DNA from: Desulfococcaceae bacterium HSG9
GTDB taxonomy: Bacteria; Desulfobacterota; Desulfobacteria; Desulfobacterales; JAUCGF01
Direction: 5' to 3'
Length of the DNA: 53,823 nucleotides
NCBI GenBank assembly: GCA_030378005.1
Contig: JAUCGF010000104.1
Span: forward strand, 1 to 53,823
The notes under the pieces were generated by a model. The model saw only the letters and a program-made list of their open reading frames with translations, had not been told where the DNA came from and made no database searches. This document shows, piece by piece, positions 8,473-17,920 of this stretch; position 1 is the stretch's first letter; each line of letters starts with the position of its first letter. The position numbers and the translations under genes are program-made.

Positions 8473-10158
8473 TTACACGAGTAACATTTCGGTGATTGAC
8501 GCTCCCGCCGGCACCATGGGATAAACGTTTTCTTCACGCTCGACAACAAATTCCATAATCACTGTTTCAGATGATTCCAGTCCGGCGTGCAACACGTCTT
8601 CCACTTCCTCAACTTTGGTCGCGCGAAAGCCCTTGGCTCCATACGCCTCGGCCAGTTTTACAAAATCGGGCGCATGCGTCATATCCGTAGCGGCATAGCG
8701 TTTGTCGTAAAACAGATCTTGCCACTGCCGTACCATGCCGAGATAGCGGTTATTTAAAATGACGATTTTGACAGGCAATTTATTTTGAACCGCGGTGGCC
8801 ATCTCCTGAATATTCATTTGGATACTGCCATCACCGGCAATATCCACCACCAATTGATCAGGGAAAGCCATTTGAGCGCCAATGGCCGCCGGCAATCCGA
8901 AACCCATCGTACCCAATCCGCCGGATGTGATAAAACAATTGGGTTTGGCAAAATGATAAAATTGGGCCGCCCACATTTGGTTTTGCCCCACTTCGGTGGT
9001 GATTATCGCTTCACCCTTTGTGATTTCATGCAGCTTTTCGATAACGTACTGTGGCTTGATCACCTCGCTCTGTTTGTAAGCCAACGGTTTGGTGTCTTTC
9101 CAATGCTGAATCTGATCAAGCCAGGGCCGTCTCTTTTCATCTAAATCGGCCAGTTTTTCCTTATCCAAAATCTGATTGATCATTGCCAGCGTATCTTTGC
9201 AGTCTCCCACCACAGGAATCGCCACAGGCACATTTTTACGAATTGATGTTGGGTCAATGTCGATGTGGACAATATCTGCATCCGGGGCAAATGTATCAAT
9301 TTTGCCTGTAACGCGGTCATCGAAACGTACGCCGATGCCGATAAGCAAATCACTGTCACTGACTGCCATATTCGCACGAAAGGTTCCATGCATGCCCAGC
9401 ATACCCAAACAAAGCGGGTCAAGCCCTGGAAAAGCACCGATACCCATCAGCGAAGTGGTCACCGGTATCAGGCCGATCCGGGCAAGATGAGTCAACTCTT
9501 CAGCCGCTTTGGATAAAATAACGCCGCCACCGGCAAAGATAACCGGTTTTTCCGCCTTTTTGATTAAATCGGCAACGCGCTTGAGTTGCTTTTTATGCGG
9601 TTTATATGTGGGGTTGTAGCTATCCATCCTGATTTCGCCCAAAGATTTATATTCAAACACCGCACTGCCGACATTTTTAGGAATATCGATTAACACCGGC
9701 CCGGGCCGACCGGTTCTGGCAATATAAAAGGCTTCCTTAATCGTCCGGGCGAGTTTATCAATATCTTTAACCAGATAATTGTGTTTGGTGCAGGGCCGTG
9801 TGATTCCGACAATATCGGCTTCCTGAAAGGCGTCGTTGCCGATCAGTGGTGTAGGCACCTGTCCGGTGATTACCACCAACGGAATCGAATCCATATAGGC
9901 GGTGGCAATCCCGGTGACCGCATTGGTCGCGCCCGGACCGGATGTTACCAAAGAAACACCTACTTTGCCGCTGGCCCGCGCATAACCGTCGGCGGCATGA
10001 ACAGCACCCTGTTCATGACGCACCAGAATATGGCGGATGTCAGTTTTCATTAATTCATCATAGATATCGATGACTGCGCCGCCGGGAAAGCCGAAAATAG
10101 TATCCACGCCTTCCTCTTTGAGCACTTCCATCAAAATTTGCGCACCGGTCAGTTTCAT
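8473..10158 (-). CDS. ilvB: Acetolactate synthase large (catalytic) subunit
   Basis: A 561-residue ThDP- and FAD-dependent enzyme that condenses pyruvate with pyruvate or 2-oxobutyrate, the first common step of valine and isoleucine synthesis. The N-terminal ThDP domain has [18 protein letters not shown] with catalytic Glu in [16 protein letters not shown]. The central FAD domain and the C-terminal ThDP/Mg motif ([18 protein letters not shown]) follow. The start is the ATG at 10158, with AAAGGAG 7 nt upstream; a longer frame reaches 10239 but adds a non-conserved tail. About 88 bp covering its first codons and leader are repeated at 11141-11230, beyond the endonuclease gene. Confidence 0.95.
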   Translation of the reverse strand: MKLTGAQILMEVLKEEGVDTIFGFPGGAVIDIYDELMKTDIRHILVRHEQGAVHAADGYARASGKVGVSLVTSGPGATNAVTGIATAYMDSIPLVVITGQVPTPLIGNDAFQEADIVGITRPCTKHNYLVKDIDKLARTIKEAFYIARTGRPGPVLIDIPKNVGSAVFEYKSLGEIRMDSYNPTYKPHKKQLKRVADLIKKAEKPVIFAGGGVILSKAAEELTHLARIGLIPVTTSLMGIGAFPGLDPLCLGMLGMHGTFRANMAVSDSDLLIGIGVRFDDRVTGKIDTFAPDADIVHIDIDPTSIRKNVPVAIPVVGDCKDTLAMINQILDKEKLADLDEKRRPWLDQIQHWKDTKPLAYKQSEVIKPQYVIEKLHEITKGEAIITTEVGQNQMWAAQFYHFAKPNCFITSGGLGTMGFGLPAAIGAQMAFPDQLVVDIAGDGSIQMNIQEMATAVQNKLPVKIVILNNRYLGMVRQWQDLFYDKRYAATDMTHAPDFVKLAEAYGAKGFRATKVEEVEDVLHAGLESSETVIMEFVVEREENVYPMVPAGASITEMLLV

Positions 10159-10211
10159 AATCACTCCTTTTTTTATTTTTCTGTTAATTGTGTTATATGT
10201 TTTATATTTAT
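10124..10211. repeat. Direct repeat copy A: ilvB 5' end plus leader
   Basis: This segment holds the first codons of ilvB, its Shine-Dalgarno and leader. It matches 11141-11230 almost base for base over about 88 bp, including the AATCACTCCTTTTTT and TTCTGTTAATTGTGTTATA blocks. The copies are in the same orientation and bracket the endonuclease I gene. Confidence 0.9.
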
Positions 10212-10291
10212 TAAGGTTATTGAAAGCAATATCCCGCAATCAACTCTTTATTTCATGAAAACTCTTAGCAGTAGCCGTCGTCAATATTTTT

Positions 10292-11062
10292 TTATTTTGA
10301 GGCTTTTTTACATGCATCCTTTACAACTGTATTCACATTTCCCTGCAACTTCTCAATCCTCCTGCTTCTTTCGCATTCCCATTTATCAACGGGGTCAGAT
10401 TTGTCCCATTTTTTGAACATTTGCTTTTCTTCTGAATCAAGTTTAACCCTACTAGGATAGGCTTTATTCATATAAAAATAGGTTCTGGCAATATTGCCAC
10501 GAATTGCCGGTGCAGGTTCGACAATACCGTTCGCTACTTCAAAATCGCATGAGCCAAAAGCTCTTTTCTCTCCTGGGATTTCTCCGTAAGCCAGATTAGA
10601 CCTTTTTTGATTAATAAAACCCACAGCAGGAACCAAGTTATACATATCTGATTCCATAAGTCTGTATTTTTTAGATTTAGCCCTTAGATTTTGTCTGCCA
10701 CTGGTTTTCTTGCATTTCAATCCGGTTATTGTTTGAAGAAACTCAGGGAGTATGCATTCCCAGCTTTTTTTACTTTTCCATTGTCTAAATGTTTTTCCAA
10801 ACCTTGAAGCCGGTACAATATGTTCCCATTCAACCTGTTTGGCTCTTTTTCCTTTTCCTGTTTTACACCGCACTTTTTTATTTTTTGTAAAACTGCATTT
10901 GCAGTAAAAGGTTTTTCTGTTATCATAATAAACCTTTTCAAGTAATAACTTTTTAGCCTTTGAAAAGCTTTCAAACTCTTTGTTCGACTTTCCGCAGGAG
11001 TTAAAAATCAAAATAAGAATGATGAATGCAAAAAAATGAAGTCTGCCTGTTAACATTTTCAT
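10292..11062 (-). CDS. Endonuclease I family nuclease, putative lipoprotein
   Basis: A 256-residue protein with a lipoprotein signal (hydrophobic run, then FNSC lipobox, Cys23), suggesting a periplasmic, membrane-anchored nuclease. The beta-beta-alpha-Me motif VEWEHIVPAS (His81) is that of EndA/Vvn/Dns nucleases (PF04231). Later LMESDMYNLVPA and NLAYGEIPGEKRAFGSCDFE are also family-typical. Such enzymes cut DNA non-specifically in the periplasm. The ATG has GAGGAG. It is bracketed by direct copies of the ilvB start region, so it looks inserted into the ilvB leader, possibly with the methylase gene. Confidence 0.88.
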   Translation of the reverse strand: MKMLTGRLHFFAFIILILIFNSCGKSNKEFESFSKAKKLLLEKVYYDNRKTFYCKCSFTKNKKVRCKTGKGKRAKQVEWEHIVPASRFGKTFRQWKSKKSWECILPEFLQTITGLKCKKTSGRQNLRAKSKKYRLMESDMYNLVPAVGFINQKRSNLAYGEIPGEKRAFGSCDFEVANGIVEPAPAIRGNIARTYFYMNKAYPSRVKLDSEEKQMFKKWDKSDPVDKWECERSRRIEKLQGNVNTVVKDACKKASK

Positions 11063-11091
11063 AATGTCTCCTCTTTATTAAAAGTTCAGCA

Positions 11092-11131
11092 AGTAGGGTG
11101 CGTTAAGCGATAGCCGTAACGCACCCTACTT
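11092..11131. repeat. REP-like palindrome
   Basis: AGGGTGCGTTAAGCGATAGC then CGTAACGCACCCT forms a palindrome of the same family as at 2459-2493 and 15271-15303. It lies between the endonuclease gene and the second ilvB leader copy. Confidence 0.65.
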
Positions 11132-11140
11132 GCTTTTAAC

Positions 11141-11230
11141 ACTTCCATCAAAATTTGCGCACCGGTCAGTTTCATAATCACTCCTTTTTTTTATTTTTCT
11201 GTTAATTGTGTTATATGTTTTATGTTTATT
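11141..11230. repeat. Direct repeat copy B: displaced ilvB 5' end
   Basis: A second copy of the ilvB start codons and leader, 1017 bp from copy A and about 98 percent identical by eye. It cannot encode more than a few ilvB codons. The last codons and stop of the neighbouring methylase gene lie inside it (11191-11230), so that gene's 3' end was formed at this junction. Confidence 0.9.
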
Positions 11231-13248
11231 GCCGTCTTTATTTTTTCGATTTCATTTTTAGCTCTCTCTCTCAATTGAAAACATTTCTCAAGAATTGAAC
11301 TTATTTTATCTATTTCATTTTGAGGAGGAAGATATATTAAAATATTAGAAAAATCATCGTCTGATAATGCCGGAATTGCGGCTCCGGTTCGATACATGAA
11401 CACTTGTTTTAAAAATAAATCACTTTGAAGATAGTATAAAAGGTAAAAAGGGTTTATTTTTAAATTTCTCAATATTCGGAAACCATTCGTGCAAATTGCT
11501 TTGTTAAATTCTTCTGTTATGTATGCGGTGGCATGTTTACGCGTTCCTATGGAATTTCCCGCAACTGCGGTGATAACATCTCCTGTTTTCAGTTCATAGC
11601 TTGCCCTGCTTGGTAAGTCATTAACAGGCAGTGTTGTGGAATTAATGATTTCATAAGACTTTGTATAAATATCGGAAAGTTCGACGTATTCGACAATTTC
11701 ATTCCGCTTTAAGCGTTTTGATTTGTTTTTTACAATCTTTGCCACATCACAAAGTCTGACCGCCTTCAATTTTATCAAGTTTGCTATTAACTTCCGATTT
11801 TCAGGAAAATAATAATTATAATCAAATCTGCTATTCAATTGATCAGAGCTTATAGAAAATGATTTTTCAGATTTTATGCTGAATGTTTTTAAAAACCGAT
11901 TGTAATCACAGACAACTTCACTGAAATCCTCATCAATTATTTTTTGCCCGTTTTCGATGAGTACATGTCCATATTTATCCTTTTTGTAAACAGGGCTGCC
12001 ATTTTTATTTCCGGCATATCCGGTCTTTATTATTTTGCTGAAAAATACCAGTTTGCTATTAATTGCCCCACCATTTTTCTTTTGCAAAAATAACAGCGAG
12101 GCTTTAACTCCTGTTCCATAAGGTATAAAGGTTTCTTGAGGCAAAAGAACAACTCCGAGTATGTTAGCCTTGTCTTTTATATATTTTCTCAAGTATTCCA
12201 ATGAAGAGTTCTCAAAATGCCCATTGGGCAAAACCACCCCAAGCCGCCCCCCGGGACGAAGTAACTGTAAACATCGCTCAATAAACAATATTTCCGGGAC
12301 TTGCCCTTTCAGAAGATTTTCGGATTTTATATAATCTTTACCATATTTGTTCCATTTATAGCCCAATTCGTATTTTGATAATAATTCGTGATTCGTAATT
12401 TTTCCTTGTGTGCCAAAAGGAGGGTTCGTAAGGATAACATCAAAGTAACTTTCTAAATCAGTTAAATTCGCTTGCTGATTATATTTCAGACTCAACTCTT
12501 TGATGTCGCTTAACGCATTGCCGCATAATATATTCGGGTCAGCATTACACTCAATTAAGAACTTTATTTTGGCTATTTGTGATATACGGGCGTTAATTTC
12601 TATTCCAAATATATTTTTCTGTACGTAATTTTGAAGATTTACATCTTTATAAGTTTCTTTAATGTGTCTTAAAGAAGAAAATAAAAATCCGCCCGTTCCA
12701 CATGCGGGGTCAATAATTTTTTCATTCGGTTCAGGTTGAATGATTTCAACACAAAAATCTATTATCGGATCAGGGGTAAAAAATTGCCCTCGTCCTCCTT
12801 TTGCATGACGACCCAGAAATTTTTGAAAAGCAAGCCCGTTCGCATCATTTTTTGAATTTATAAAATTTATCTCCTGAAGTTTTTTCACAACAAACGCAAG
12901 AGACGGTGAACTTAGTTTTAAGCGATCTTTGCTGTCAAAATAGCTATTGTATTTTCGTTTTGTTTCCTCAAATAATTGCTTGATTCGATTAAGGAATGAG
13001 CTTTTATTTTTGCCGGAATCTATTTTACGTGATTCGCTGTTTGAAATATAGAATGATTTCTTTTCTCTTTGTTCATCGTAGAATTTTATAAATAATATTT
13101 TAATGATTTCTTCTAATACTTGTTGTTCGGAAAGCCCATCATTCGCATATAAATAGTTATGAATATTTTCAAATCGTCTCAGAGGGCTATCTGACATGTC
13201 ACCGAATAAAGATGGTTGCTTAATTTCAATATCATCAAAATATATCAA
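11191..13248 (-). CDS. N6-adenine DNA methylase with C-terminal specificity domain (HsdM-HsdS-like fusion)
   Basis: A 685-residue protein. Residues 25-130 resemble the HsdM N-terminal helical domain. The SAM motif DPACGTGGF (about 180-188) and the catalytic NPPF (about 275-278) mark a gamma-class N6-adenine methylase. From about residue 470 a single target-recognition domain of HsdS type follows (ELSDIYTK, LKTGDVITAVAGNSIGTRK, IYLPPQNEIDKISSIL), ending in a coiled coil. It modifies DNA at a specific site. No restriction subunit is next to it, so it may be a solitary methylase or the remains of a larger system. Its last dozen codons derive from the duplicated ilvB leader. It starts 10 nt after the QueG-like gene. 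Confidence 0.85.
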   Translation of the reverse strand: MIYFDDIEIKQPSLFGDMSDSPLRRFENIHNYLYANDGLSEQQVLEEIIKILFIKFYDEQREKKSFYISNSESRKIDSGKNKSSFLNRIKQLFEETKRKYNSYFDSKDRLKLSSPSLAFVVKKLQEINFINSKNDANGLAFQKFLGRHAKGGRGQFFTPDPIIDFCVEIIQPEPNEKIIDPACGTGGFLFSSLRHIKETYKDVNLQNYVQKNIFGIEINARISQIAKIKFLIECNADPNILCGNALSDIKELSLKYNQQANLTDLESYFDVILTNPPFGTQGKITNHELLSKYELGYKWNKYGKDYIKSENLLKGQVPEILFIERCLQLLRPGGRLGVVLPNGHFENSSLEYLRKYIKDKANILGVVLLPQETFIPYGTGVKASLLFLQKKNGGAINSKLVFFSKIIKTGYAGNKNGSPVYKKDKYGHVLIENGQKIIDEDFSEVVCDYNRFLKTFSIKSEKSFSISSDQLNSRFDYNYYFPENRKLIANLIKLKAVRLCDVAKIVKNKSKRLKRNEIVEYVELSDIYTKSYEIINSTTLPVNDLPSRASYELKTGDVITAVAGNSIGTRKHATAYITEEFNKAICTNGFRILRNLKINPFYLLYYLQSDLFLKQVFMYRTGAAIPALSDDDFSNILIYLPPQNEIDKISSILEKCFQLRERAKNEIEKIKTAINIKHITQLTEK

Positions 13249-13258
13249 TTTCTTAATC

Positions 13259-14128
13259 TCATTTGCCTACCGGGCAGCTTAACTCGCATCTCCTGCAATA
13301 TTTGACTGAATAATCAGATTCTTTATGATCTATCAGTGGAGATGCGACACCATCTTCAAACGCATTGATCGTTAACTTAATGTCCTGATGCTCTTTATCG
13401 CTTACAGGTATCACATCGACAGCTTTCTCAATAGCTTTTTTCATCCTCATGTTGCATGTCACTCGGTTATATGTTCCGTTGATTCCGGGTAATATGGATT
13501 GGCCCAAAGCCTCCTCAGAATAGACCGTATTTTGAAAAGCTTTTACAGGGCAGGCTTTGCGGCAAGGTTGAATACAGTCTTCGCAGGGATTAAATTCAAG
13601 CGGCTCGGTGACTTCCACTTCACGATTCAGCAAAATCGACCGGAAACGTACCCGAGGACCGTATTCAGGTGTGATCACCAAATTATTCTTCCCTATACAT
13701 CCCAAACCGGCCATCACCGCCGCATCTTTTAAAAAAATTCCGCCTTTTTCAATAAAGTAAGGCAGTTTATAGGTTTTGACAGAAAATGTATTCTCAATCC
13801 ATTCGGACAATTTCTTATTGATCCGAATAAGAACGCGATTACCGGGCGTTCCTTTGCCATCAAACCAGTCAAGTTCAGGCTTATCGGCGTTATGTTCAAC
13901 TCCAATTACCACGACAGACACCGCATCTGGCGGCCAAGTTACTTCGCCAGTTTTAGTATCGTCTTTGAGGTTTTCCCAATGCGCTTCGAGATTCATACCA
14001 ATTTTTGGATAGATCAGGTGAGAAGGCGATACTTTTAAAGATTCGACATTGGCAACTCCTGCAATGGATGCGCCTGATAATTTGGCTTTTTCAACTATTC
14101 TCTCAGTAAACTCTGAATTGGAAAGCAT
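13259..14128 (-). CDS. Epoxyqueuosine reductase (QueG)-like 4Fe-4S protein
   Basis: A 289-residue protein with a QueG-type N-terminal domain (GMNLEAHW..., AGLGCIGKNNLVITPEYGPR) and two 4Fe-4S Cys clusters: CEDCIQPCRKACP near the middle and CRRCELSCP at the C-terminus. The family includes epoxyqueuosine reductase and relatives of reductive dehalogenases that use cobalamin. It lacks the long C-terminal HEAT region of true QueG, so I would not claim queuosine synthesis. The ATG has AAGGATG upstream. It lies between the CWC gene (2 nt away) and the methylase gene (10 nt away), so the set is probably co-transcribed. Confidence 0.78.
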   Translation of the reverse strand: MLSNSEFTERIVEKAKLSGASIAGVANVESLKVSPSHLIYPKIGMNLEAHWENLKDDTKTGEVTWPPDAVSVVVIGVEHNADKPELDWFDGKGTPGNRVLIRINKKLSEWIENTFSVKTYKLPYFIEKGGIFLKDAAVMAGLGCIGKNNLVITPEYGPRVRFRSILLNREVEVTEPLEFNPCEDCIQPCRKACPVKAFQNTVYSEEALGQSILPGINGTYNRVTCNMRMKKAIEKAVDVIPVSDKEHQDIKLTINAFEDGVASPLIDHKESDYSVKYCRRCELSCPVGK

Positions 14129-14130
14129 AA

Positions 14131-14382
14131 TTAAAATTCATCCTTTTCTTCGATAAGTAGTTTCTCGCAATAATTGGATTTAAATAATTCCGGGTTTTCT
14201 TTATATGAATTGATGCACTGCAAGCATATACATGCTTTTCGTTTAAATTCAGTTGGGACTAAGTCAAGAAGTTGAGTTGGAACTTTAACATCAACGCACC
14301 AACATTTAGAACCACTTTCCATCTTACAATTATTTGGTGATTTGCAAAATGGGCAAATATTTTCATTAAGTTGATTTTTCAT
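14131..14382 (-). CDS. Cysteine-rich CWC family protein
   Basis: An 83-residue protein with the spacing CPFCKSPNNC, then KCWCVDV, then CICLQC. These fit the Cys_rich_CWC family (PF14375), a probable small metal-binding protein of unknown role. It lies 2 nt before the QueG-like gene and about 40 nt after the methyltransferase gene, all on the minus strand. Confidence in the family is good; the function is unknown. Confidence 0.75.
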   Translation of the reverse strand: MKNQLNENICPFCKSPNNCKMESGSKCWCVDVKVPTQLLDLVPTEFKRKACICLQCINSYKENPELFKSNYCEKLLIEEKDEF

Positions 14383-14424
14383 TTGATTTTGCGTCCGGTT
14401 GATTGGTTGGTTAGCGTGATTTCA

Positions 14425-15177
14425 CTATACAGCTTTCATAATATAAAAAGAATACCCGTAATATTTCTCATACTCTTCAAAGAGCTTCATTTCTTCTTCA
14501 GTTTCATTAATAACAGATTGCATGATACTGTCCTTCGAGTGCTTTAAAGTGTTCATATTTTCTCGAAGCGGCTCATAGTAATTATCCCACCAAGCCTTTG
14601 ATGGTAAACGGTGGATTCCCAAAATTTCAAAGCCCGATTTATTTGCATGAACTGAATTTTCTGATTCAGTACCGATGGCAGGGTAGGCATTTTGCCAATA
14701 AGCTCGTACAGGTTCCGGAACTTCACTTGTGAAATAGCTGATTTCAGAAATAACAGCAATTCCATCAGTTGCCATCAATGGTCTCCAGGCTTTTAACGCA
14801 CCTTCAAAGGTCAAGTTATAAGCGGCTCCCTCTGACCAAAGAAGATCAATAGTTTCCGCTTCCCAATCAAGACTTCCCATGTCGCATTCGACAGTTTCCA
14901 CTAAATGTTCAAGCTCTCGCTGTTTTGCTCGATTTGACAGCTCATCAAGAAACTCTCGCGAGAAGTCAACTGCCCGTACCTTTGATTTAAATCTGTCAGC
15001 CAAAAACAGTGTTCCCGCACCGGCACCGCAACCGATATCAGCTATACGTGGATTTTGTGGTAACTCTGTAATCAACGAAAGTATATGATTCGAATAATTT
15101 GTATCACCCGGGCCTTGCCTCTCAAGGCCGAGATGTAATTTGATAAGTGCTTGAATATATTTCTCTTGTTCTTCCAT
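14425..15177 (-). CDS. Class I SAM-dependent methyltransferase
   Basis: A 250-residue protein with SAM motif I PRIADIGCGAGAGTLFLA near residues 43-60, an acidic residue at the end of strand 2 (VRAVDFS), and DLLWSEGAAYNLTFEGALKA as motif IV. It resembles small-molecule methyltransferases of the UbiE/ArsM-like Methyltransf_25 type. The substrate cannot be read from the sequence. It is the first gene of the minus-strand group methyltransferase, CWC, QueG-like, methylase. Confidence 0.82.
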   Translation of the reverse strand: MEEQEKYIQALIKLHLGLERQGPGDTNYSNHILSLITELPQNPRIADIGCGAGAGTLFLADRFKSKVRAVDFSREFLDELSNRAKQRELEHLVETVECDMGSLDWEAETIDLLWSEGAAYNLTFEGALKAWRPLMATDGIAVISEISYFTSEVPEPVRAYWQNAYPAIGTESENSVHANKSGFEILGIHRLPSKAWWDNYYEPLRENMNTLKHSKDSIMQSVINETEEEMKLFEEYEKYYGYSFYIMKAV

Positions 15178-15334
15178 TTGAAACGTTTCTCTTTTATAAT
15201 TTAATACATTAATCTACTGGCTGATGTCACTACAAGAATTTTTTCCTGACAAATCGCTTTTAATATTAATATGGTGCGTTACGCTTCGCTAACGCACCCT
15301 ACTTGCTCCTTATCAGCAATATAGTGCTGAGTCA
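15178..15334. repeat. Spacer with REP-like palindrome (15271-15303)
   Basis: GGTGCGTTACGCTTCGCTAA then CGCACC is the cleanest copy of the REP-like family of this window. No coding frame is seen in the spacer between the antitoxin and methyltransferase genes. Confidence 0.65.
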
Positions 15335-15676
15335 TTATATCCCTGCTTCAGAAGCAACAACAGTAACACGAGCAGGATGTATGTGACCAGACTTCTGTAT
15401 TACTTCGATTCTGATATCGCAATCCAAGATATTAAGGCATTGAATTAGGTGTTCATAAGAAAATTCAGATAATTGGCCACTAACAAGCGCTGACATCTTA
15501 GGTTGACTGAGTCCGAACATTTTTCCAGCTTGTCTCTGACTCAGTTTGCGTGTTTCAATTATCTGATTGATTTGATAAACCAGCGCAGCTTTTGCTTGTA
15601 TCTCTTCAGGCATGGGCAAATCTAAGTCGGCAAAAATATTCCCGCTGCTTTCGATACTCTCTGTTTCCTGACTCAT
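15335..15676 (-). CDS. XRE-type antitoxin (HigA-like)
   Basis: A 113-residue protein with a helix-turn-helix (KLSQRQAGKMFGLSQPKMSAL, about residues 43-63) followed by SGQLSEFSYEHLIQCLNILDCDI. This is the pattern of XRE antitoxins paired with RelE/Gp49-like toxins (HTH_37 type). It starts inside the stop codon of the toxin gene (ATGA overlap), so the toxin is translated first, as in higBA. It is expected to neutralise the toxin and repress its own promoter, but the overlap with ilvD places it under ilvD transcription. Confidence 0.82.
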   Translation of the reverse strand: MSQETESIESSGNIFADLDLPMPEEIQAKAALVYQINQIIETRKLSQRQAGKMFGLSQPKMSALVSGQLSEFSYEHLIQCLNILDCDIRIEVIQKSGHIHPARVTVVASEAGI

Positions 15677-16041
15677 TTTAGTCCTTTTCTATTCTGATAG
15701 TCCCTGAGTGCAATTTTAAGACGGACCCGGATCATTTCAATGTCTGGTTTGGGCGGCGCAATGCCTTTCTTTGATTTCTTTTCAAAGCAATGAAGGACAT
15801 ATACATATTTTTTAAATTTGACGGTATAAACAGACCGATAGGTGCCTTTGTCAAAGTTTTCAACTATTTCCAAAACACCACTTCCTTTAAATCCTTTTAA
15901 CGGTTTCGCATGATTATGTTTACCACCGCTTTCAGCAATATAAAGGGCGTATCCGAAACGTTCCCTAACGGCTTTTGGAAATGCTTTTAAATCTCGTAAG
16001 GAATTCCCAATCCAAATTAGTTTATTTTTCTTTTGAATCAC
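15673..16041 (-). CDS. RelE/Gp49-like (HigB-type) toxin
   Basis: A 122-residue protein: [56 protein letters not shown] and [20 protein letters not shown] are standard landmarks of the phage-derived Gp49-like/HigB family (PF05973). These are ribosome-dependent mRNA interferases. The start is a GTG at 16041 that overlaps the ilvD stop in the tetranucleotide GTGA, so translation is probably coupled to ilvD. It forms a toxin-antitoxin pair with the XRE gene that follows. Confidence 0.85.
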   Translation of the reverse strand: MIQKKNKLIWIGNSLRDLKAFPKAVRERFGYALYIAESGGKHNHAKPLKGFKGSGVLEIVENFDKGTYRSVYTVKFKKYVYVLHCFEKKSKKGIAPPKPDIEMIRVRLKIALRDYQNRKGLK

Positions 16042-17708
16042 TTTACTACAGCACCATCTCCAGCCGAAGAAACCTGCCGCGCATAACGCGCCATGTATCC
16101 GCTAGTAATTTTCGGCTCCGGCGGAGACCAAGCTTTCTGTCGCTCCTGCATCTCTTCATCGGAAACTTTAAGGGTGATTTCTTTAGCCGGAATATCAATA
16201 GCAATCATGTCACCTTCTTTGATCAGCGCAATCGGCCCGCATTCCATCGCTTCCGGGGAAACATGCCCGATGGATGCTCCGCGGGTGCCGCCTGAAAAAC
16301 GTCCGTCAGTGATTAAGGCTACCGAGTCATCCAACTGCATTCCGGCGATGGCGGAAGTGGGTGTGAGCATTTCCCGCATACCCGGGCCGCCTTTGGGACC
16401 TTCATAACGAATAACAATCACATCGCCTTTTTTGATTTTTCCGTTCATAATGGCGTCCGAAGCGGCTTCTTCGGATTCAAACACACGCGCCGGGCCTTGA
16501 TGGGTCAACATCTCATCCAATACGGCCGCTTGTTTGACAACACATCCGTCCGGTGCCAGGTTGCCGAATAACGCGACCAAACCGCCCTGTTCATGGTAGG
16601 GATTTTCCACCGAACGAATCACCTGTTGATCAACGATTTTACTGTTGCGGATATTATCACCGACCGTAGCGCCTGTTACGGTCTGGCAAGTTTCATCAAT
16701 CAACCCTTTCTCTGATAGCGCCTTCATCACCGCCTGAATACCACCGGCGCGGTTTAAATCCTGAATATGATGTTTCCCGCCGGGGCTTAAAGAACACAGA
16801 TGCGGCGTTGCTTTGCTGATGGTGTTGATTTGATTGAGTTCCAGCGGAACGCCGGCCTCCCTGGCAATTGCGGTGAGATGCAACACAGTATTGGTCGAAC
16901 AACCCAGTGCCATATCCACTGTGAGTGCATTTTGAAACGCCAGCGGTGTCATAATTTTACGGGGTGTGATATCTTGTTTGACAAGATCAAGAATCTTCAT
17001 GCCGGCTTGTTTGGCCAAACGGATACGCGCCGCCATCACAGCCGGAATGGTGCCGTTGCCCGGAAGCCCCATACCAATCGCTTCGGTGAGACAATTCATG
17101 GAATTGGCGGTGAACATACCGGCGCATGACCCGCAGGTGGGGCAGGCCGCATCTTCCACTTCTTCCAATTCTTCTTCGGTCATACGACCGGAACGCACAG
17201 CACCCACGGCTTCAAATACGGTTATTAAATCAATCGCTTCAGTTCCGGTGTCTGTACAATGCTCTCCGGCCAGCATAGGCCCGCCACTGATCACAATAGA
17301 AGGCAAATTCAGACGCGCGCAGGCCATCAACATACCGGGAACGATTTTATCGCAGTTGGTAATCATCACCAGCGCATCAAAAGCGTGGGCAATGGCCATC
17401 ACTTCGATAGAATCGGCAATTAGTTCACGACTGGCCAAAGAATATTTCATGCCCTTATGATTCATGGCAATGCCATCACAAACACCGATGGTTCCGAATT
17501 CAATGGGCGTGCCTCCGGCCATGTAAACGCCGGCTTTCACGGCTTCGGCAATTTGGTTCAGATGAATATGTCCCGGAATGATCGCATTGGCCGAATTGGC
17601 GATTCCAATCATCGGACGCCGAATTTCCGTATTCGTATATCCCATAGCTTTAAACAATGACCGGTGAGGCGCTCTTTCAATTCCCTTTTTGACGTTATCG
17701 CTTTGCAT
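16038..17708 (-). CDS. ilvD: Dihydroxy-acid dehydratase
   Basis: A 556-residue Fe-S dehydratase of the IlvD/Edd family that converts dihydroxy acids to 2-oxoisovalerate and 2-oxo-3-methylvalerate. Seen are [39 protein letters not shown] (cluster Cys) and [22 protein letters not shown]. Length is normal. The ATG at 17708 has AAAGGA. It is split from ilvBNC by the accessory genes at 10.3-16 kb. Upstream is a leader-peptide attenuator, and downstream is an overlapping toxin-antitoxin pair. Confidence 0.95.
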   Translation of the reverse strand: MQSDNVKKGIERAPHRSLFKAMGYTNTEIRRPMIGIANSANAIIPGHIHLNQIAEAVKAGVYMAGGTPIEFGTIGVCDGIAMNHKGMKYSLASRELIADSIEVMAIAHAFDALVMITNCDKIVPGMLMACARLNLPSIVISGGPMLAGEHCTDTGTEAIDLITVFEAVGAVRSGRMTEEELEEVEDAACPTCGSCAGMFTANSMNCLTEAIGMGLPGNGTIPAVMAARIRLAKQAGMKILDLVKQDITPRKIMTPLAFQNALTVDMALGCSTNTVLHLTAIAREAGVPLELNQINTISKATPHLCSLSPGGKHHIQDLNRAGGIQAVMKALSEKGLIDETCQTVTGATVGDNIRNSKIVDQQVIRSVENPYHEQGGLVALFGNLAPDGCVVKQAAVLDEMLTHQGPARVFESEEAASDAIMNGKIKKGDVIVIRYEGPKGGPGMREMLTPTSAIAGMQLDDSVALITDGRFSGGTRGASIGHVSPEAMECGPIALIKEGDMIAIDIPAKEITLKVSDEEMQERQKAWSPPEPKITSGYMARYARQVSSAGDGAVVK

Positions 17709-17741
17709 CAGGTATCCTTTCCCATAATATCAATATTGATT

Positions 17742-17847
17742 GTAAACGTTCAGACAATCAATCTCACAAGGATAGAGGAAGGAGATAATACACCATAAGT
17801 ATATCTCCGACCGATAACGCAGTGAAATTGGTTGTCTGAATGTTTAC
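17742..17847. repeat. MITE-like element between attenuator and ilvD
   Basis: The 26-bp ends GTAAACGTTCAGACAATCAA and their complement at 17822-17847 match with three mismatches. The interior (CTCACAAGG, GGAGATAATACA, TATATCTCCGACCGATAACG) is an inverted relative of sequence at 19412-19460. It is inserted between the terminator and the ilvD start, lengthening the untranslated region. Confidence 0.75.
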
Positions 17848-17850
17848 GGC

Positions 17851-17890
17851 AAAAAAAAATCCGTTACCAGCTTTGCGCTGATAACGGATT
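17851..17890 (-). terminator. Intrinsic terminator of ilvD leader (attenuator)
   Basis: On the minus strand the arms AATCCGTTA and TAACGGATT, extended inside by CAGC/GCTG, are followed by nine T. It lies about 30 nt after the leader-peptide stop codon and before ilvD, exactly where an attenuator terminator belongs. Read-through would be needed to express ilvD and the overlapping toxin-antitoxin genes. Confidence 0.85.
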
Positions 17891-17920
17891 TTATTGTTTT
17901 TCTATGTGCGTTAAACGTAC

